Below, piece by piece: positions 42,401 through 52,308 of a stretch of 64,000 nucleotides of DNA. Position 1 is the stretch's first letter. Every line of letters starts with the position of its first letter. Under the pieces are notes generated by a model. The model did no database searches. It worked only from the letters and a program-made list of their open reading frames with translations, and was not told where the DNA came from. Position numbers and translations under genes: made by a program. The stretch is from Desarmillaria ectypa (Eukaryota > Basidiomycota > Agaricomycetes > Agaricales > Physalacriaceae): NCBI GenBank assembly GCA_030407005.1, contig JAUDYN010000008.1, positions 1,116,001 to 1,180,000 on the forward strand. Direction: 5' to 3'.

Positions 42401-43172
42401 GTAGAATTGAGCGGGGCATCTGATGTCCTTTGAGGTGGGACTCGTCCTTTAGTTTTATTATCCTGCAGAAATTAGATGAACATAGAAACTGATGGCTGTC
42501 GAGAAAGAACGAGCCTTCGATTTCATCCTCCACTTTGCCTGTAGATCGATATGAGGGACCTTATCCAAGGGCAGGATTTGCCCATTCCTCTTCTCAATCC
42601 TACTGACCATGCCTTTCACTATCCCTGGCTTTCTAGACGCAGGCACAGGAGAATCAAATGATTCAATGGGACTCGTGGATCGACCGTGCTTGTTCTTCAG
42701 GAATCCTGTCCCAGAATTTGGCGTCGGACTATCTTCATCAAAAGCATGCCTTTCTGGCTGCTCCACACTTGGCATTCGCGGTAGAAGATTCAGCACGTCA
42801 CTGGAAGGCTGAGCTATTCGTTGACCAATGTCTTCAGGACCGTCATGCTCCAATACGATGACCTCAGCATCATCCTCTGGAGCTAGGGGAGGTATATTTG
42901 ACCTTGGATTGCCTGGACAGGCTAGACTTGGTATTAGTATTTGAATGATTGACAGAGAACACACGAGGCTCGAGAGGATTTGGATCAGTAATCCTCCGTC
43001 GTTTCATTGGTCTGTGGGTGCTGTTGCTATTCGACGCTGTTCCTACCCTTGCAGTGGATCGATTATGTTGCCTATTGCTGCCATGAAGATTATCCTGCAA
43101 GCGGCTGCCCGAAAATGGATTGAAGCCACGCTTGAAGTCATTGTCAAAAGGCAGTGGATAGAGAGGTAACAT
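39421..43172 (-). CDS. ULP2: Ulp2/SENP6-like SUMO protease
   Basis: A cysteine protease of the C48 family split over about ten exons. The catalytic core is read as YPWGTTGGVNLSKSDLNRLG, EYLNDNLIELGLK, DTYVFSSFFYKKL, then His in NENFHWYLAIIYQP (about 40935-40960), Asp in TMDSLGSRHPRVI (about 40025-40055) and Cys in QPNFCDCGIYLIHFAQTF (about 39828-39880). A ~270-residue acidic, disordered insertion separates His from Asp, a hallmark of Ulp2/SENP6-7 enzymes that trim SUMO chains in the nucleus. SUMO-interaction-like motifs occur at AEVIVLEHD (N-terminal), SYVIDVDTA (insertion) and EVDIVEVET (C-terminal). Basic nuclear signals GKRKAEP and SRKRKAED lie in the insertion. The N-terminal part (MKRRRITDPNPLEP, LPLKDYMLGT, RFDKGHPKWHGSAFDATLAW) fits the Ulp2 N-terminal region. 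The start at 43172 is the most likely ATG but less certain than the core. Confidence 0.88.
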
Positions 43173-43570
43173 AAGGACACACAGAAGCTGAAGAACTTGG
43201 AACAGAAATTGGGGTGGGATTTTTATGCCATGACCTACTGGAAGAATTCCTTGAGAAAATACAGCTGCAAGATTGAGACATACTTTGGAGCCGATATTGA
43301 CGCGTCTCTGCGATTAGGAACCGAAGGCCCGATGCCGTGCAATTCTTCCAGATTATGCCTTGATCCAAGGCTCATCATTGGTGCTTACAGGGAGGGAAAA
43401 CACGAGAGTGCATGCACGCCGCCAATGGTGCGGTGAGTTCAGAGTGAAGCTTGTCATCCTCCCAAAAAGGTAATATTACTGCATAACAATTATCGGTTGA
43501 AAATTATATTTAATTTCTGGCTAAGACCCACAGCCTCTAGAAAAAGTACATATAAGTCTGCTATGTATCT
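43173..43570. other. intergenic between ULP2 and FOL3
   Basis: No gene is seen. It contains the ULP2 promoter side and the FOL3 3' end (both minus strand), AT-rich near 43485-43520. Confidence 0.55.
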
Positions 43571-44965
43571 CTAGGAATTTACATCCTTCAAGAGCCGGTA
43601 AAAATCAGCTACAAGATACAAACTCCCGGCCAAAACTATCAGATCACTGCCACTCAACTCGCTCGCCCATTTCAGTGCATCAAGTAGGTCATGTTCTTCT
43701 TCGCATATCACTGCATCTGGACACAGTGTCCGCACAGTCTCTTTCATCACCAGAGTATCCTCCATCTTTACCCAAGGCATGCCTTCTGGTGGTGAGAATG
43801 GCACAACGGCTACCCGAAAGAGAGACGGACCGGCAACCTTGAACAAAGGTGCCAGAGTTTCTCGAGGTGTTTTGGGGGGAGAATGAGATAGGGCCAATAT
43901 GTAGGTGATGGTAATGGGTTGCTCCGTGGACTTCAACGAAGAGACAAGATGTGTCAAGTATCTAGCCAGACATTCAGAAGATGCAGGATTGTGCGCCCCG
44001 TCTACCAGTACTGGTAGCTCTTGCCGATCAAGATTGACAGAGTGGAAAGAGAGCCTCCCCGGCCATTCTGTCTGTTTGATGCCTCGGATGATGGCTGCCG
44101 GGGTGAGACGATCTCGGACAGTTGGATACTGAGAGATAAGAGCATCCATGACTCCCAGGGCCAATCCTAGATTTTGGAGTTGATGGTCACCGTGAAGAGG
44201 TAGACAAGCAAAAATGTCTTGCAATAAGGCAGGAATATAAGCCTGAATAGGTGAGGGAGGAGGCGGATGCCACACCGGCGAAATTGAAAAGGAAGGTGGT
44301 TCTGGTCCATCGACAGAGGCACTCCATGGACGAGCAGATACTGGGAGTGCATTGAAGAAATTTCCTTGAACAGAAGCCACCATCTCCCTAGCTACCCCTT
44401 CAACTTGATCATGTACCTGGTACCCCAAAACAAAAGGTTTCCCCTTCCTGGCAATGGCCGCTTTCTCCTTGGCAATAGCAGCAACGGTCGTTCCCAGAAA
44501 AGCCTGATGGTCCAAATCAACGGCAGTCAAGGCCGATAGAAGTATGCACTCGTCAGGGATGATATTGGTAGCATCGAGACGGCCACCCATTCCCACCTCT
44601 AGTACCACAAAATCGACTTTCGCCTGCTCAAAAATGATGAACGCCGTTAAAGTGAGCTTTTCAAAGCTGCTGATGGGCAAATTAAGCTCCTTGGAGGTGG
44701 TCTCCACTAGTGTGCTTGCGCCAGAATATACCTCTGGGGTAACTGCCCTGCCATCTATGATGATAGAATCATACACAGAGAGTAAATGGGGACTATTGAA
44801 ACGGCCAATGGATGAAGGGGAAATAGAAGCGCTCAAAATCGAGGAAATGAAGGCCGCCACGCTACCCTTTCCATTTGTTCCTGCAACATGGATTGTGGGC
44901 CGAGTATAAGATGGCAGGTGATAAGAAAGGTCTCTTATCCGGTCATGAGTCAAGTCAATAGACAT
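43571..44965 (-). CDS. FOL3: dihydrofolate synthetase (FOL3, Mur-ligase family)
   Basis: A single exon of 464 residues. It starts MSIDLTHDRIRDLSYHLPSY and carries the ATP-binding P-loop HVAGTNGKGSVAAF, then RFNSPHLLSVYDSI, EVGMGGRLDATN, LTAVDLDHQAFLG and AKEKAAIARKGKP. The C-terminal domain has LHGDHQLQNLGLALG, WPGRLSF, LVDGAHNPASS and a closing LAGSLYLVADFYRLL. These are the motifs of folylpolyglutamate/dihydrofolate synthases. The short N-terminus without a long leader and the overall length fit fungal FOL3, which adds Glu to dihydropteroate in the cytosol for folate synthesis. The alternative, mitochondrial/cytosolic MET7 folylpolyglutamate synthase, is usually longer. The gene is intronless in an intron-rich window. 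Confidence 0.9.
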   Translation of the reverse strand: MSIDLTHDRIRDLSYHLPSYTRPTIHVAGTNGKGSVAAFISSILSASISPSSIGRFNSPHLLSVYDSIIIDGRAVTPEVYSGASTLVETTSKELNLPISSFEKLTLTAFIIFEQAKVDFVVLEVGMGGRLDATNIIPDECILLSALTAVDLDHQAFLGTTVAAIAKEKAAIARKGKPFVLGYQVHDQVEGVAREMVASVQGNFFNALPVSARPWSASVDGPEPPSFSISPVWHPPPPSPIQAYIPALLQDIFACLPLHGDHQLQNLGLALGVMDALISQYPTVRDRLTPAAIIRGIKQTEWPGRLSFHSVNLDRQELPVLVDGAHNPASSECLARYLTHLVSSLKSTEQPITITYILALSHSPPKTPRETLAPLFKVAGPSLFRVAVVPFSPPEGMPWVKMEDTLVMKETVRTLCPDAVICEEEHDLLDALKWASELSGSDLIVLAGSLYLVADFYRLLKDVNS

Positions 44966-45729
44966 GAAGGTGATCAGAGGAAAATCATTCGAGTCGTCAG
45001 TCGGACCGGTATCCGATCAACAAAAAAATTCGAAGTCGCGGCAAGCCTGAGAGCTTTCAATCCCTCACGATGAACCAACAGTTATACTCCATGGTTGAAG
45101 TCGAATTTTTTGTTATTATCACATCAGATAAAGATTCAGAGGAAGGTAATGAGCTCAGGTGATCATAGCTAGCTAATAAGTAGGAGAAAACGGTTGGAGC
45201 GGAATGAAAATCAGAAGATGCGGCGAGACCTTAATGTCTGCTTGATCAACGCAAAGGCCTTATGGTAAAAAAAACTCACAGGTTGTCAATTATGATTCAC
45301 AGCATCGCTTATGCGGTCTCTGTAGAGAAAAAGCCTTCAATCATAGCCGTGATGAAACTGTGCCCGAGCGATGGGCCGCAAAAGAGGGAGAACCTTCCCC
45401 TGGAATTGTGGCCCATGAGTGGACCAACCCCGCATTAGGTGGTGTTACCCCGGGGGAAGCAGCAGTTCCCTGGCAAACACCTTTCATTAAACACCAATCA
45501 GGTACACGACAGGATTCATGCGGTAGCGGCCGTATTCACATAGGACGACAGTGACTCCAATTCAACGTTACCGTGAGAGCTAGTGCGAAACTGCGTGGAA
45601 TCCAGCGCTCGATACATGAGTAATACTGTCAACAGCCGCCATACGCGCTCAGAGAAAGCAAACTTTACTTTTAACATATGTAAATGAGCCCACCTGATCG
45701 TTCTTGTGAAGCGCTACGCAACCAAAAAC

Positions 45730-45745
45730 AGGCAGGCAGGCAGGC
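45730..45745. repeat. (AGGC)4 microsatellite
   Basis: Four perfect AGGC units lie in intergenic DNA. Confidence 0.8.
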
Positions 45746-46284
45746 TCAGAATCACGCACAACTTAACCGGCAATCCCATTGTAGAAGACTCGGATGTCCA
45801 GCCATTGAAGACACTCGCAAGGCCCAGGCCAACCTTGTTCGGAAAACTCATTTACAAGTCCACTGCTATATGCCGGCACCCGAAGAAACCGGGTTACGAG
45901 AGGGGGGTTTGGGAACAAGGGGGATGTAGGGCGTTTGAAGTCTAGGACGATTCAGACTATCACGCCTTAGTAGAGACCTGTTGCGGTCAACCAAATCCAG
46001 AATCCAGAAAGGGTGTAGAAGAAACAACTCCCGGGGTGTTAGAGCGTCTGTGGGCAACAGAAGAACTGGTGACCATACAACTCTTGTTTGGTCCTTAAAG
46101 AGTCGTAGTAGCGGCGCTTGTAAGGGAGACGACTGTAGGTACACACTCAAAAGATATGTGGAGTGCCGTTCCAGACGATACGTATCAACCTGCAACGCTG
46201 CCGAAAATCAATCACAAGCCTTGCATTAATAACAAGCCCAGGTAGTGCTTAGCACAAAGATTTGATAGAATTCAGCTAAAAGAC

Positions 46285-46385
46285 AGACTCGAACCAGTCC
46301 CTTTGAAATTCGGTGATAGTCAATCGAAGCCTCTGCACAGTACATTTGATCCACTGTCAAATTGCGGAGGGAGTGGTTCGAGTCT
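46285..46385. repeat. 18-bp inverted repeat with 65-base spacer
   Basis: The arms are 46285-46302 (AGACTCGAACCAGTCCCT) and 46368-46385 (AGGGAGTGGTTCGAGTCT). The reverse complement of the second matches the first at 17 of 18 positions. The 5' half of each arm, read outward, contains GGTTCGAGTCT, which resembles the tRNA T-arm/box B, but no cloverleaf fits. It could fold into a long hairpin. Origin unknown. Confidence 0.7.
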
Positions 46386-46848
46386 ACGTCAAGGACGAGA
46401 AACAATTTAACCTACGACGTCGGTGTCGAATTTAGGCAAGGACAGGAGGCTGATGACATACCTCGACGTGAACCGGATCCCAAAAAATTGTGTTTTTCAG
46501 TCTGTAAAATTTGATGACCCGAGCACATCAGCACTGCCTATAAATCAGACCTCTAAAAAGTCCAAAGGAGTGTATGTATAATGCCAAAGTGTCCGAAAGC
46601 TTATAACTTTACTAAAGATAATCAAACATGGGAAATAAATATGTAGGTCCTTAACCTGTGGTGCTAAGTACAGCGTAGGCGTCATGAAGCCCGGCATCGC
46701 GTGGGTTGTTGGATCGTGAATAGCTATGTAGTATAACAAGTCATTATGCAAAGTCTGTCTTGTGCTTCGGCCGAAACGTTGCGGTATAGAGATAGTGTTG
46801 GGGGTGGTAATGCTAATGTGGCATCGATGACGAAAGGGCGTCGGGTTT

Positions 46849-49046
46849 TTAACAGCCATCATATTTAGAGTTTCTGGGGAAGTCGAATCCAGCCGCTGAC
46901 CATGTTGTCCAGTTGGGATTTGTGTAGGCCTCGATATGACTTGAAGACGATAAGTAGAGGATTCTAGAGCTTTGACAAACACGTACTTGTTAATGTAATC
47001 TTGTGTAGGTCGTGTTGGAGGATTGCACGTCACAGCATTCTTCGTCCCTGCACGTTGATATACCCGCACATAATCGATATACATCTTTGCTGGGAAGACC
47101 AGGTGCTGGTAGTCCGCTGCCTGGAAATTTGGTGACATTCCCAAATTGAGAAGCAAGTACTTTCAAAGAATATCAGTTTCGCTGGCTATGGGGGGTAGCA
47201 TGGAACGCTTACCATCGGCTCCTCAGGTATGAGGCGTTGACTAACTTCTACGGTCGAATCGGGCCCAATGGCAGCAGAGGTGACCTTCCACGACTCTACG
47301 CCTCCACTATACCATTGTATGTAGCCATCATCCCGCTTATCGGGATCCGACCACCACTCATAACCGTATGTCCCGTACGCTACATCATTGTAATGCGTAG
47401 GGTCAATAAGGGTCAAAGCGGAAACAGCCTGTTGGAACGTTCCACCTTTATACGAGTTAAAAGTGGTGATCGTATCATCAGTGACGATGGTAGCCGGCGT
47501 GGTGTTAACGAAGCTATACTGATAGCTGAACGGCGCAATCTGGAAACTTTGTGACACCTCTCCTTGCCATACGTCGACGTTAATTTGATGCTCGATGATA
47601 TCGATTTCAGGGACCCCGCGACCAACATTTACGCTTGGACCTGGATGGTCACCTCCACTACACGTGCAAGCAGACACTCGTTGACCGGGCAGATAGCTAA
47701 GAGTTTCCCCATAAGGAGAACCCGTAAGGGCAGCAGCGGGGTCGCCACCTGCAGATGTCTGGTTCGGGAAGGTTCCGACGTCGCATGAATCGTAACTGTA
47801 AGGCCACATGCCCTCTGTCGTGGCGCCATAGCCTGCTCGGCCCTGGTATATATTATTAACATGAGACATAAGTTGGTCAGGAGCCGCACCAAATTGCCCA
47901 TGGTCCATGCACCTGGCCAAAAGCCGGGAACTGTCGAGCTTCCAGGCATACTAACGGAAACCTCGACATAGCCTGTCATGAAACAAAACTTGTTCCACGA
48001 GGTAATCATGCCTGAAAAGATGTCGGTAATATGTTCAGATTCTCGGGTGCACGACTAGCCACTCACCACTTTTGAAGTTGAGATCGTGGACATCCTCCAT
48101 GGTGATCGTCAATACAAGCTTGCCATTTTCGGTAATGGCGGCCTGCGTAGAACACTATCAGTCGTCAAATATTTTGGTATGTGGGGAAACTCACACTGGG
48201 GTCATACCACTCAAGGTCTCCCGTAGGCCAGTAGTGCAAGTCAGCTGCTTCCCAGTACGGATCATCGCCGGGGTAAAATGTTCGTCCATCCGTATTAAAC
48301 TCGTCACTAAAGACAAGATTGTATTTCTTGCCATCCTGGCCTGTGCGCGTATAGGCATCTGAAGGAGTGTCACTGTCGATGAGGGAAGGGAGGCCGGGGA
48401 GGTCGGGTATCTGCCCTGAACCATTGATGCCACCAAGATTGAACCCTGAGGTTGTGACAGTGTCTCTGGTGTAGAAAACGATGATGGGGTATCCAGCAAA
48501 GAGCATCATGAGTCCAACCACGAGGATGACAAGAGCACCTGCGTTCAGCCAACCTCTCGCAGAGAAGAAAGTAAATGAGCGGTCCATTTGAGCGTCACGG
48601 ACAGGATCCGGGTTGTGGAGGGCATCGTCGAGATCAGGATCCTTATCCCAGAGATACTGAGGGACGGTCGATGTGTTGGAAGAAAAAGCCTTTTCTCCAT
48701 TGCTTCCCGTGAGTGATGAGACTTCAGAAGGCGCTGCACTAAATCGTGAGCCGTTATACAGTCCAGCATCGCGGTTCAAGGGATTGTACTACAAAACATG
48801 AGAGGTGGAAAGAAGATGAAGCATGATACATACAGAATAAGGCCCATATCCTGCGCCGATTGCGCCGCTGGCGACGCCTTGTGCAATGGAACCCCTGCCT
48901 TGCTGTAAGCTGGAGGTCGAGGCAGGTGGCCGTGGACCCGGTGAAGAAGGTGAAGCGACAGGCATGCCTGTACGAGGACTTTGAGGAACGGCTGCGTAAT
49001 CTTGAGGGCTTGTTTGAGGTGCTCGTCGAGCAGAATTCTGAGCCAT
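46849..49046 (-). CDS. KRE6/SKN1-type glucan synthesis protein (GH16)
   Basis: A type II membrane protein. It starts MAQNSARRAPQTSPQDYAAV (49046), and the first intron joins GYGPYS to YNPLNRDAGLYNGS. A cytosolic Ser/Pro-rich tail precedes one membrane helix (AGALVILVVGLMMLFAGYPI). The lumenal SKN1/GH16 domain then reads KYNLVFSDEFNTDGRTFYPG, DPYWEAADLHYWPTGDLEWY, GTFPNQT and the catalytic VPEIDIIEHQ (two Glu around Asp). It continues with KMYIDYVRVYQ, and the C-terminus NPNWTTWSAAGFDFPR ends at stop 46849-46851. In yeast Kre6/Skn1 are needed for beta-1,6-glucan in the wall and act in the secretory pathway. About seven introns. Which of KRE6 or SKN1 it matches best cannot be told from here. 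Confidence 0.9.
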
Positions 49047-49222
49047 GGCAGTGAGTGACAGAAATTAGCGCTCTGGGTTTTTTCTCACACTGCTCCTTTC
49101 ACAGCCACAGCCGGTGACACAACTAAATTGACAGGCCGAGCATGGGCCGCGCCGTCAAGCACTGACTTGTTGCCTCGACGACATGATGAATCAAAATATT
49201 TTGATGAGCTGTCTATACACCT

Positions 49223-50304
49223 TTATGGGTTCACTGCAAGATATCCTCCATCGATGACTATTTCTTGCCCAGTGGCGTAACACCCAGATGGTGACGCCAG
49301 ATATACTGCTATCCCTGCCATTTCCTCCCCGCTTTGCTCGGCAGTCAGTTCTCTGCAGATGCTCGAGTACACATACACTTACGTTCCTGCCCTCCGAGCA
49401 GGCACCGGAAGGACACCTCTACCCGTCGCATCGACATCTTCCGGCCCAATGACAGTCTTGGTCATCTCGGACTCGTATACACCAGGTGCAATCGCGTTAA
49501 CACGAACCGGTATACCTTTCAAAGCAAACTCTGTAGCCAACATCTTGGTTAAATGTGAAGCTGCAGCTTTTGAGGTGTTGTATGCAAACTGTCCACATGT
49601 GAGTACGAACTTCATGTTGTTCGGCACAAGGACTGACATGTTGCTGAGCCAGCTTTGTGATAGCACTTATACTCGTTATGTTTATGACACTTGATGTGTA
49701 CCCAGTTTGATCCTTTGTTCCCTTCTCCAACAATCCAAGGAAGACCATCGTCACAAAGTAGATTGAATACACATTGATAGCGAAAACGTCGGCCCACTCT
49801 TCTTCAGATTCGGCGAATAATGCTTGACCCAATGTTTCCGCGTCCTTGTGCTGTGGTGAGGTCAGATCGTTAAACCAGAGAGACATGGGCCCGGCCTGTC
49901 CTGCACTGCATGCCGACGTCATTCCTGTCTTCTGCATGTCATAGAGCATCACATACTTATTGACCAAAATATGCAGTTTACCCTCCTTCTCTTCTATGAC
50001 CTTCTTTGCTTCCAGGATACTCGCTTTGACAGTCACATCCATCGGAAGCCTGCGTCCAAGGAGGTCAGTAATCGGTCACTGAAGAGAGTAAGGTCCCCTA
50101 CGCAACAACTTCGCCCTTGATGGTGCCACTGTTGATGACCCCCTCGAGTACATCTTTCCGTCGTCCAGTGAGGTATACTTTTGCACCGTTTTCAGCGAGC
50201 GCGCGCGCAATCATCAGTCCGATTCCTGTTCCGCCACCAGTAACCACAGCTACCAGCTCGCTGAGATTGTATAGATTCTTGTGGTGATAAGACGATTCGG
50301 ACAT
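49223..50304 (-). CDS. short-chain dehydrogenase/reductase
   Basis: An NAD(P)-dependent SDR of the classical type. It starts MSESSYHHKNLYNLSELVAV and has the cofactor motif VTGGGTGIGLMIARALAENG, followed by LTGRRKD, a downstream N-rich strand (LHILVNKA region), SVINITSISAIT, the active-site FAYNTSKAAASHLTK (Tyr-x3-Lys) and RVNAIAPGVYESEMT. The end is EEMAGIAVYLASPSGCYATG with DGGYLAVNP. Four or five introns are needed. The last, 51 bp near 49345-49395, has a good CTGAC branch site and joins PARRAGT to GEEMAG. The substrate is unknown. Similar proteins are annotated as rhamnolipid-biosynthesis-like or gluconate 5-dehydrogenase-like reductases in other fungi, but that is not testable here. Confidence 0.87.
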
Positions 50305-50613
50305 GATTCAGTGAAAGCTACAGTGCAGAATATGTTTCGTTGTGCGGGTGGCCGCTTCATTGCATCATAAGACCGATAATAGCGCGAAGATTGTGTGCTT
50401 TACTTGGCAGGCCTTATCAGAGTTATGTTATTTCATTAACCCGGAACAACCTCTTCGATCAACGGCCGATCAGACAGTTCATGCTACTGATCCACCGGGA
50501 GTTGTTGCCATTGAAGTTTAACGTTTATAGTCCGTTCAATACATGAAAACACTGCATTTACATTATTCGTAGTTAACAGCCCGGCGGCAGTGTATAGAAT
50601 GAAGACTCACAAA
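50305..50613. other. intergenic between SDR and F-box gene
   Basis: No gene is seen; it is the likely promoter of the SDR gene (minus strand). Confidence 0.5.
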
Positions 50614-51627
50614 TTACGAATATGTAGGGTTGCGCCAACCATTGTCGCAGTATATTTCTTGCAGACTCGTTGGCACAGTATATAACCGACGAAATAGAGG
50701 AATGGTAGCGTAAGGTTTCTGTCGATAGTTTGCATCACATAGATAGAGGTATCTAAGATTTGGCGTGTGAAATTTAGCTGCCAAGTACGAGAGTTCCAGC
50801 GGAATATCTCCGCCTTCAACCCGCAGATGTAAAATGGCTAAAGAGAGTAGAGAGATCCGACGGCCATGGGAAGGACTGTACAGTGCCGGCTGGATGAAAC
50901 GGTGCGCTTTCTTAGGAAAGATGATGTGCAATTCCACCAACCGGCATGAAACCCGTAACATGGAAGTGATTTCCCTAACAGCTTGGGGCCCCGACGTGAA
51001 GCCATGGTGTGTGTAGTGCAGGGATGTAAGGTTCTGAAACAACGAAGGAAGCCATGTCAGACGAATACCATTGACTGTTACTCGACGAAGACGGGGTGCA
51101 ACGCCGGAAAAGAGAGTAAACTCTTTGGTATCGTCATTCATGGGATACACAAGCGTCAGCTCTTCCAAAGACATCGCCTGGACCCCGCTAGCAGAGCAGC
51201 ACTCTGACAAGGCAGCATTCCACAAAAAGGGGGAATAATGGTCGAAAAACATCTCCAGAGTCCGCCACTGATGGATATAAGGCAAAATCAGATACATCCT
51301 CCACTGCACCGAGTCGGAATCCATGAACATGGATCCTGTTGCAGGGACTAGGCGCAATGTGATATCGAGCGAACAAGCTCTCGCCCTTCTCATTCTTTCC
51401 CGCCACATCGTTTCGCGAAAGTCGATGTCGATACATCTCCACATGCGAGGTGTGCGCAGGGCGATTAACCGCCATGCAGAGCACACATGCGATACCACCA
51501 CGGGTAACATAGTGTCGGTTCGAGAGCCCAGGGTGAAGATGCGAGCTAGAACCTCTGCAGGAAGGCGGAATATGGGATGGTAGACGGCACATGGCGGAGT
51601 TGGAGACGATCGCCGCCTTGCCTGCAT
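50614..51627 (-). CDS. F-box-like protein
   Basis: A single exon. The first ATG in the open frame is at 51627 (MQARRRSSPTPPCAVYHPIF); upstream codons up to an in-frame stop contain no ATG. The F-box reads FRLPAEVLARIFTLGS and then LPVVVSHVCSAWRLIALRTP, with MWRCIDIDF following, at residues ~20-70. The remainder has loose leucine-rich segments (SLEELTLVYP, PRLRRVTVNGIRL, NLTSLHYTHH, RLVELHIIFP), as in agaricomycete F-box families. It probably recruits a substrate to an SCF ubiquitin ligase. It ends about 340 residues in, so it is shorter than many relatives and lacks the acidic tail of the F-box protein at 9783-11555. Confidence 0.8.
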   Translation of the reverse strand: MQARRRSSPTPPCAVYHPIFRLPAEVLARIFTLGSRTDTMLPVVVSHVCSAWRLIALRTPRMWRCIDIDFRETMWRERMRRARACSLDITLRLVPATGSMFMDSDSVQWRMYLILPYIHQWRTLEMFFDHYSPFLWNAALSECCSASGVQAMSLEELTLVYPMNDDTKEFTLFSGVAPRLRRVTVNGIRLTWLPSLFQNLTSLHYTHHGFTSGPQAVREITSMLRVSCRLVELHIIFPKKAHRFIQPALYSPSHGRRISLLSLAILHLRVEGGDIPLELSYLAAKFHTPNLRYLYLCDANYRQKPYATIPLFRRLYTVPTSLQEIYCDNGWRNPTYS

Positions 51628-52308
51628 ACGGGATGATCTGGGTAAACCATTCCTCAAATATCCCAGAGCATATAGATACCGAACAACTCACGACGATGAG
51701 AGAATTGATTTGACGGAATCAAATATTGATACAGAGTTCCGCTCCTTTGCGCGCGTTCTAAATATTGGTAGGCCCATGGCTGATCAGAGGGCGCACGGTG
51801 AGAGAATTTAAGATGTGGGCTGCATTTTATGTGGGTCGGGTATATGAAACAGACATAATAACGTTCCTCGGCGAAGATTCGTTGCGGCAACAAAGAGAGA
51901 ACCATCGTTTCAGTTGGTCTGGACAACATGACTGTCAGGTCCCCGGGATGTCGAAAAACTGGACTATACAATTCTGGAAAGGAGGGCTGAGAAGGGGCCT
52001 CACATGGCCTCGCATGAGAGAATTAGGAGATAACGCGACAACAAAAACAGGCTAACAATTAATCTGTGACGGTATTGCGCCGTACTAGCAATGGCGTTAC
52101 CGGTCAGGCGCATGTTGCATATATTTCATCCCCGGCGAGGGATTCTGCACTTGGAGAAGTGCTCAATCCAACAGATAGAAGGCTTTCATGCGAACCGAGG
52201 AGAGAATGAACGAAAATTTGACAAAAGATAGATACATCAAGGTGGCAGTAGCAGATAAATGGGAGCTCTTGGCCACGTGCTCGCCTATTGGCCTCAACAT
52301 CGTCTACC
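51628..52308. other. divergent intergenic region, F-box gene and SART3-like gene
   Basis: The promoters of both genes should lie here. A minus-strand frame of ~100 codons (51654-51971) lacks a recognisable product. Confidence 0.5.

Larger units (their letters stand above)
44966..46848. other. 1.9-kb gene-free interval
   Basis: It lies between the 5' end of FOL3 and the 3' end of the KRE6/SKN1 gene. It holds a tetranucleotide run (AGGC x4 at 45730-45745) and an inverted repeat at 46285-46385. Short frames such as 45360-45554 (plus) and 45866-46195 (minus) have no recognisable product. Confidence 0.55.

Noticed and set aside
46285..46385. A tRNA gene on either strand
   Set aside because: T-arm-like sequence is present on both arms, but no D-arm, anticodon stem or acceptor stem could be drawn upstream of either.
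49345..49395. A 30-bp ultra-short intron in the SDR gene
   Set aside because: A 51-bp intron using the later AAAG acceptor is also in frame, has a CTGAC branch site and gives a better family match (GTGEEMAG).
51654..51971. Upstream exon of the F-box gene at 50614-51627
   Set aside because: No splice pair gives a meaningful extension, and the F-box already lies close to the ATG at 51627.
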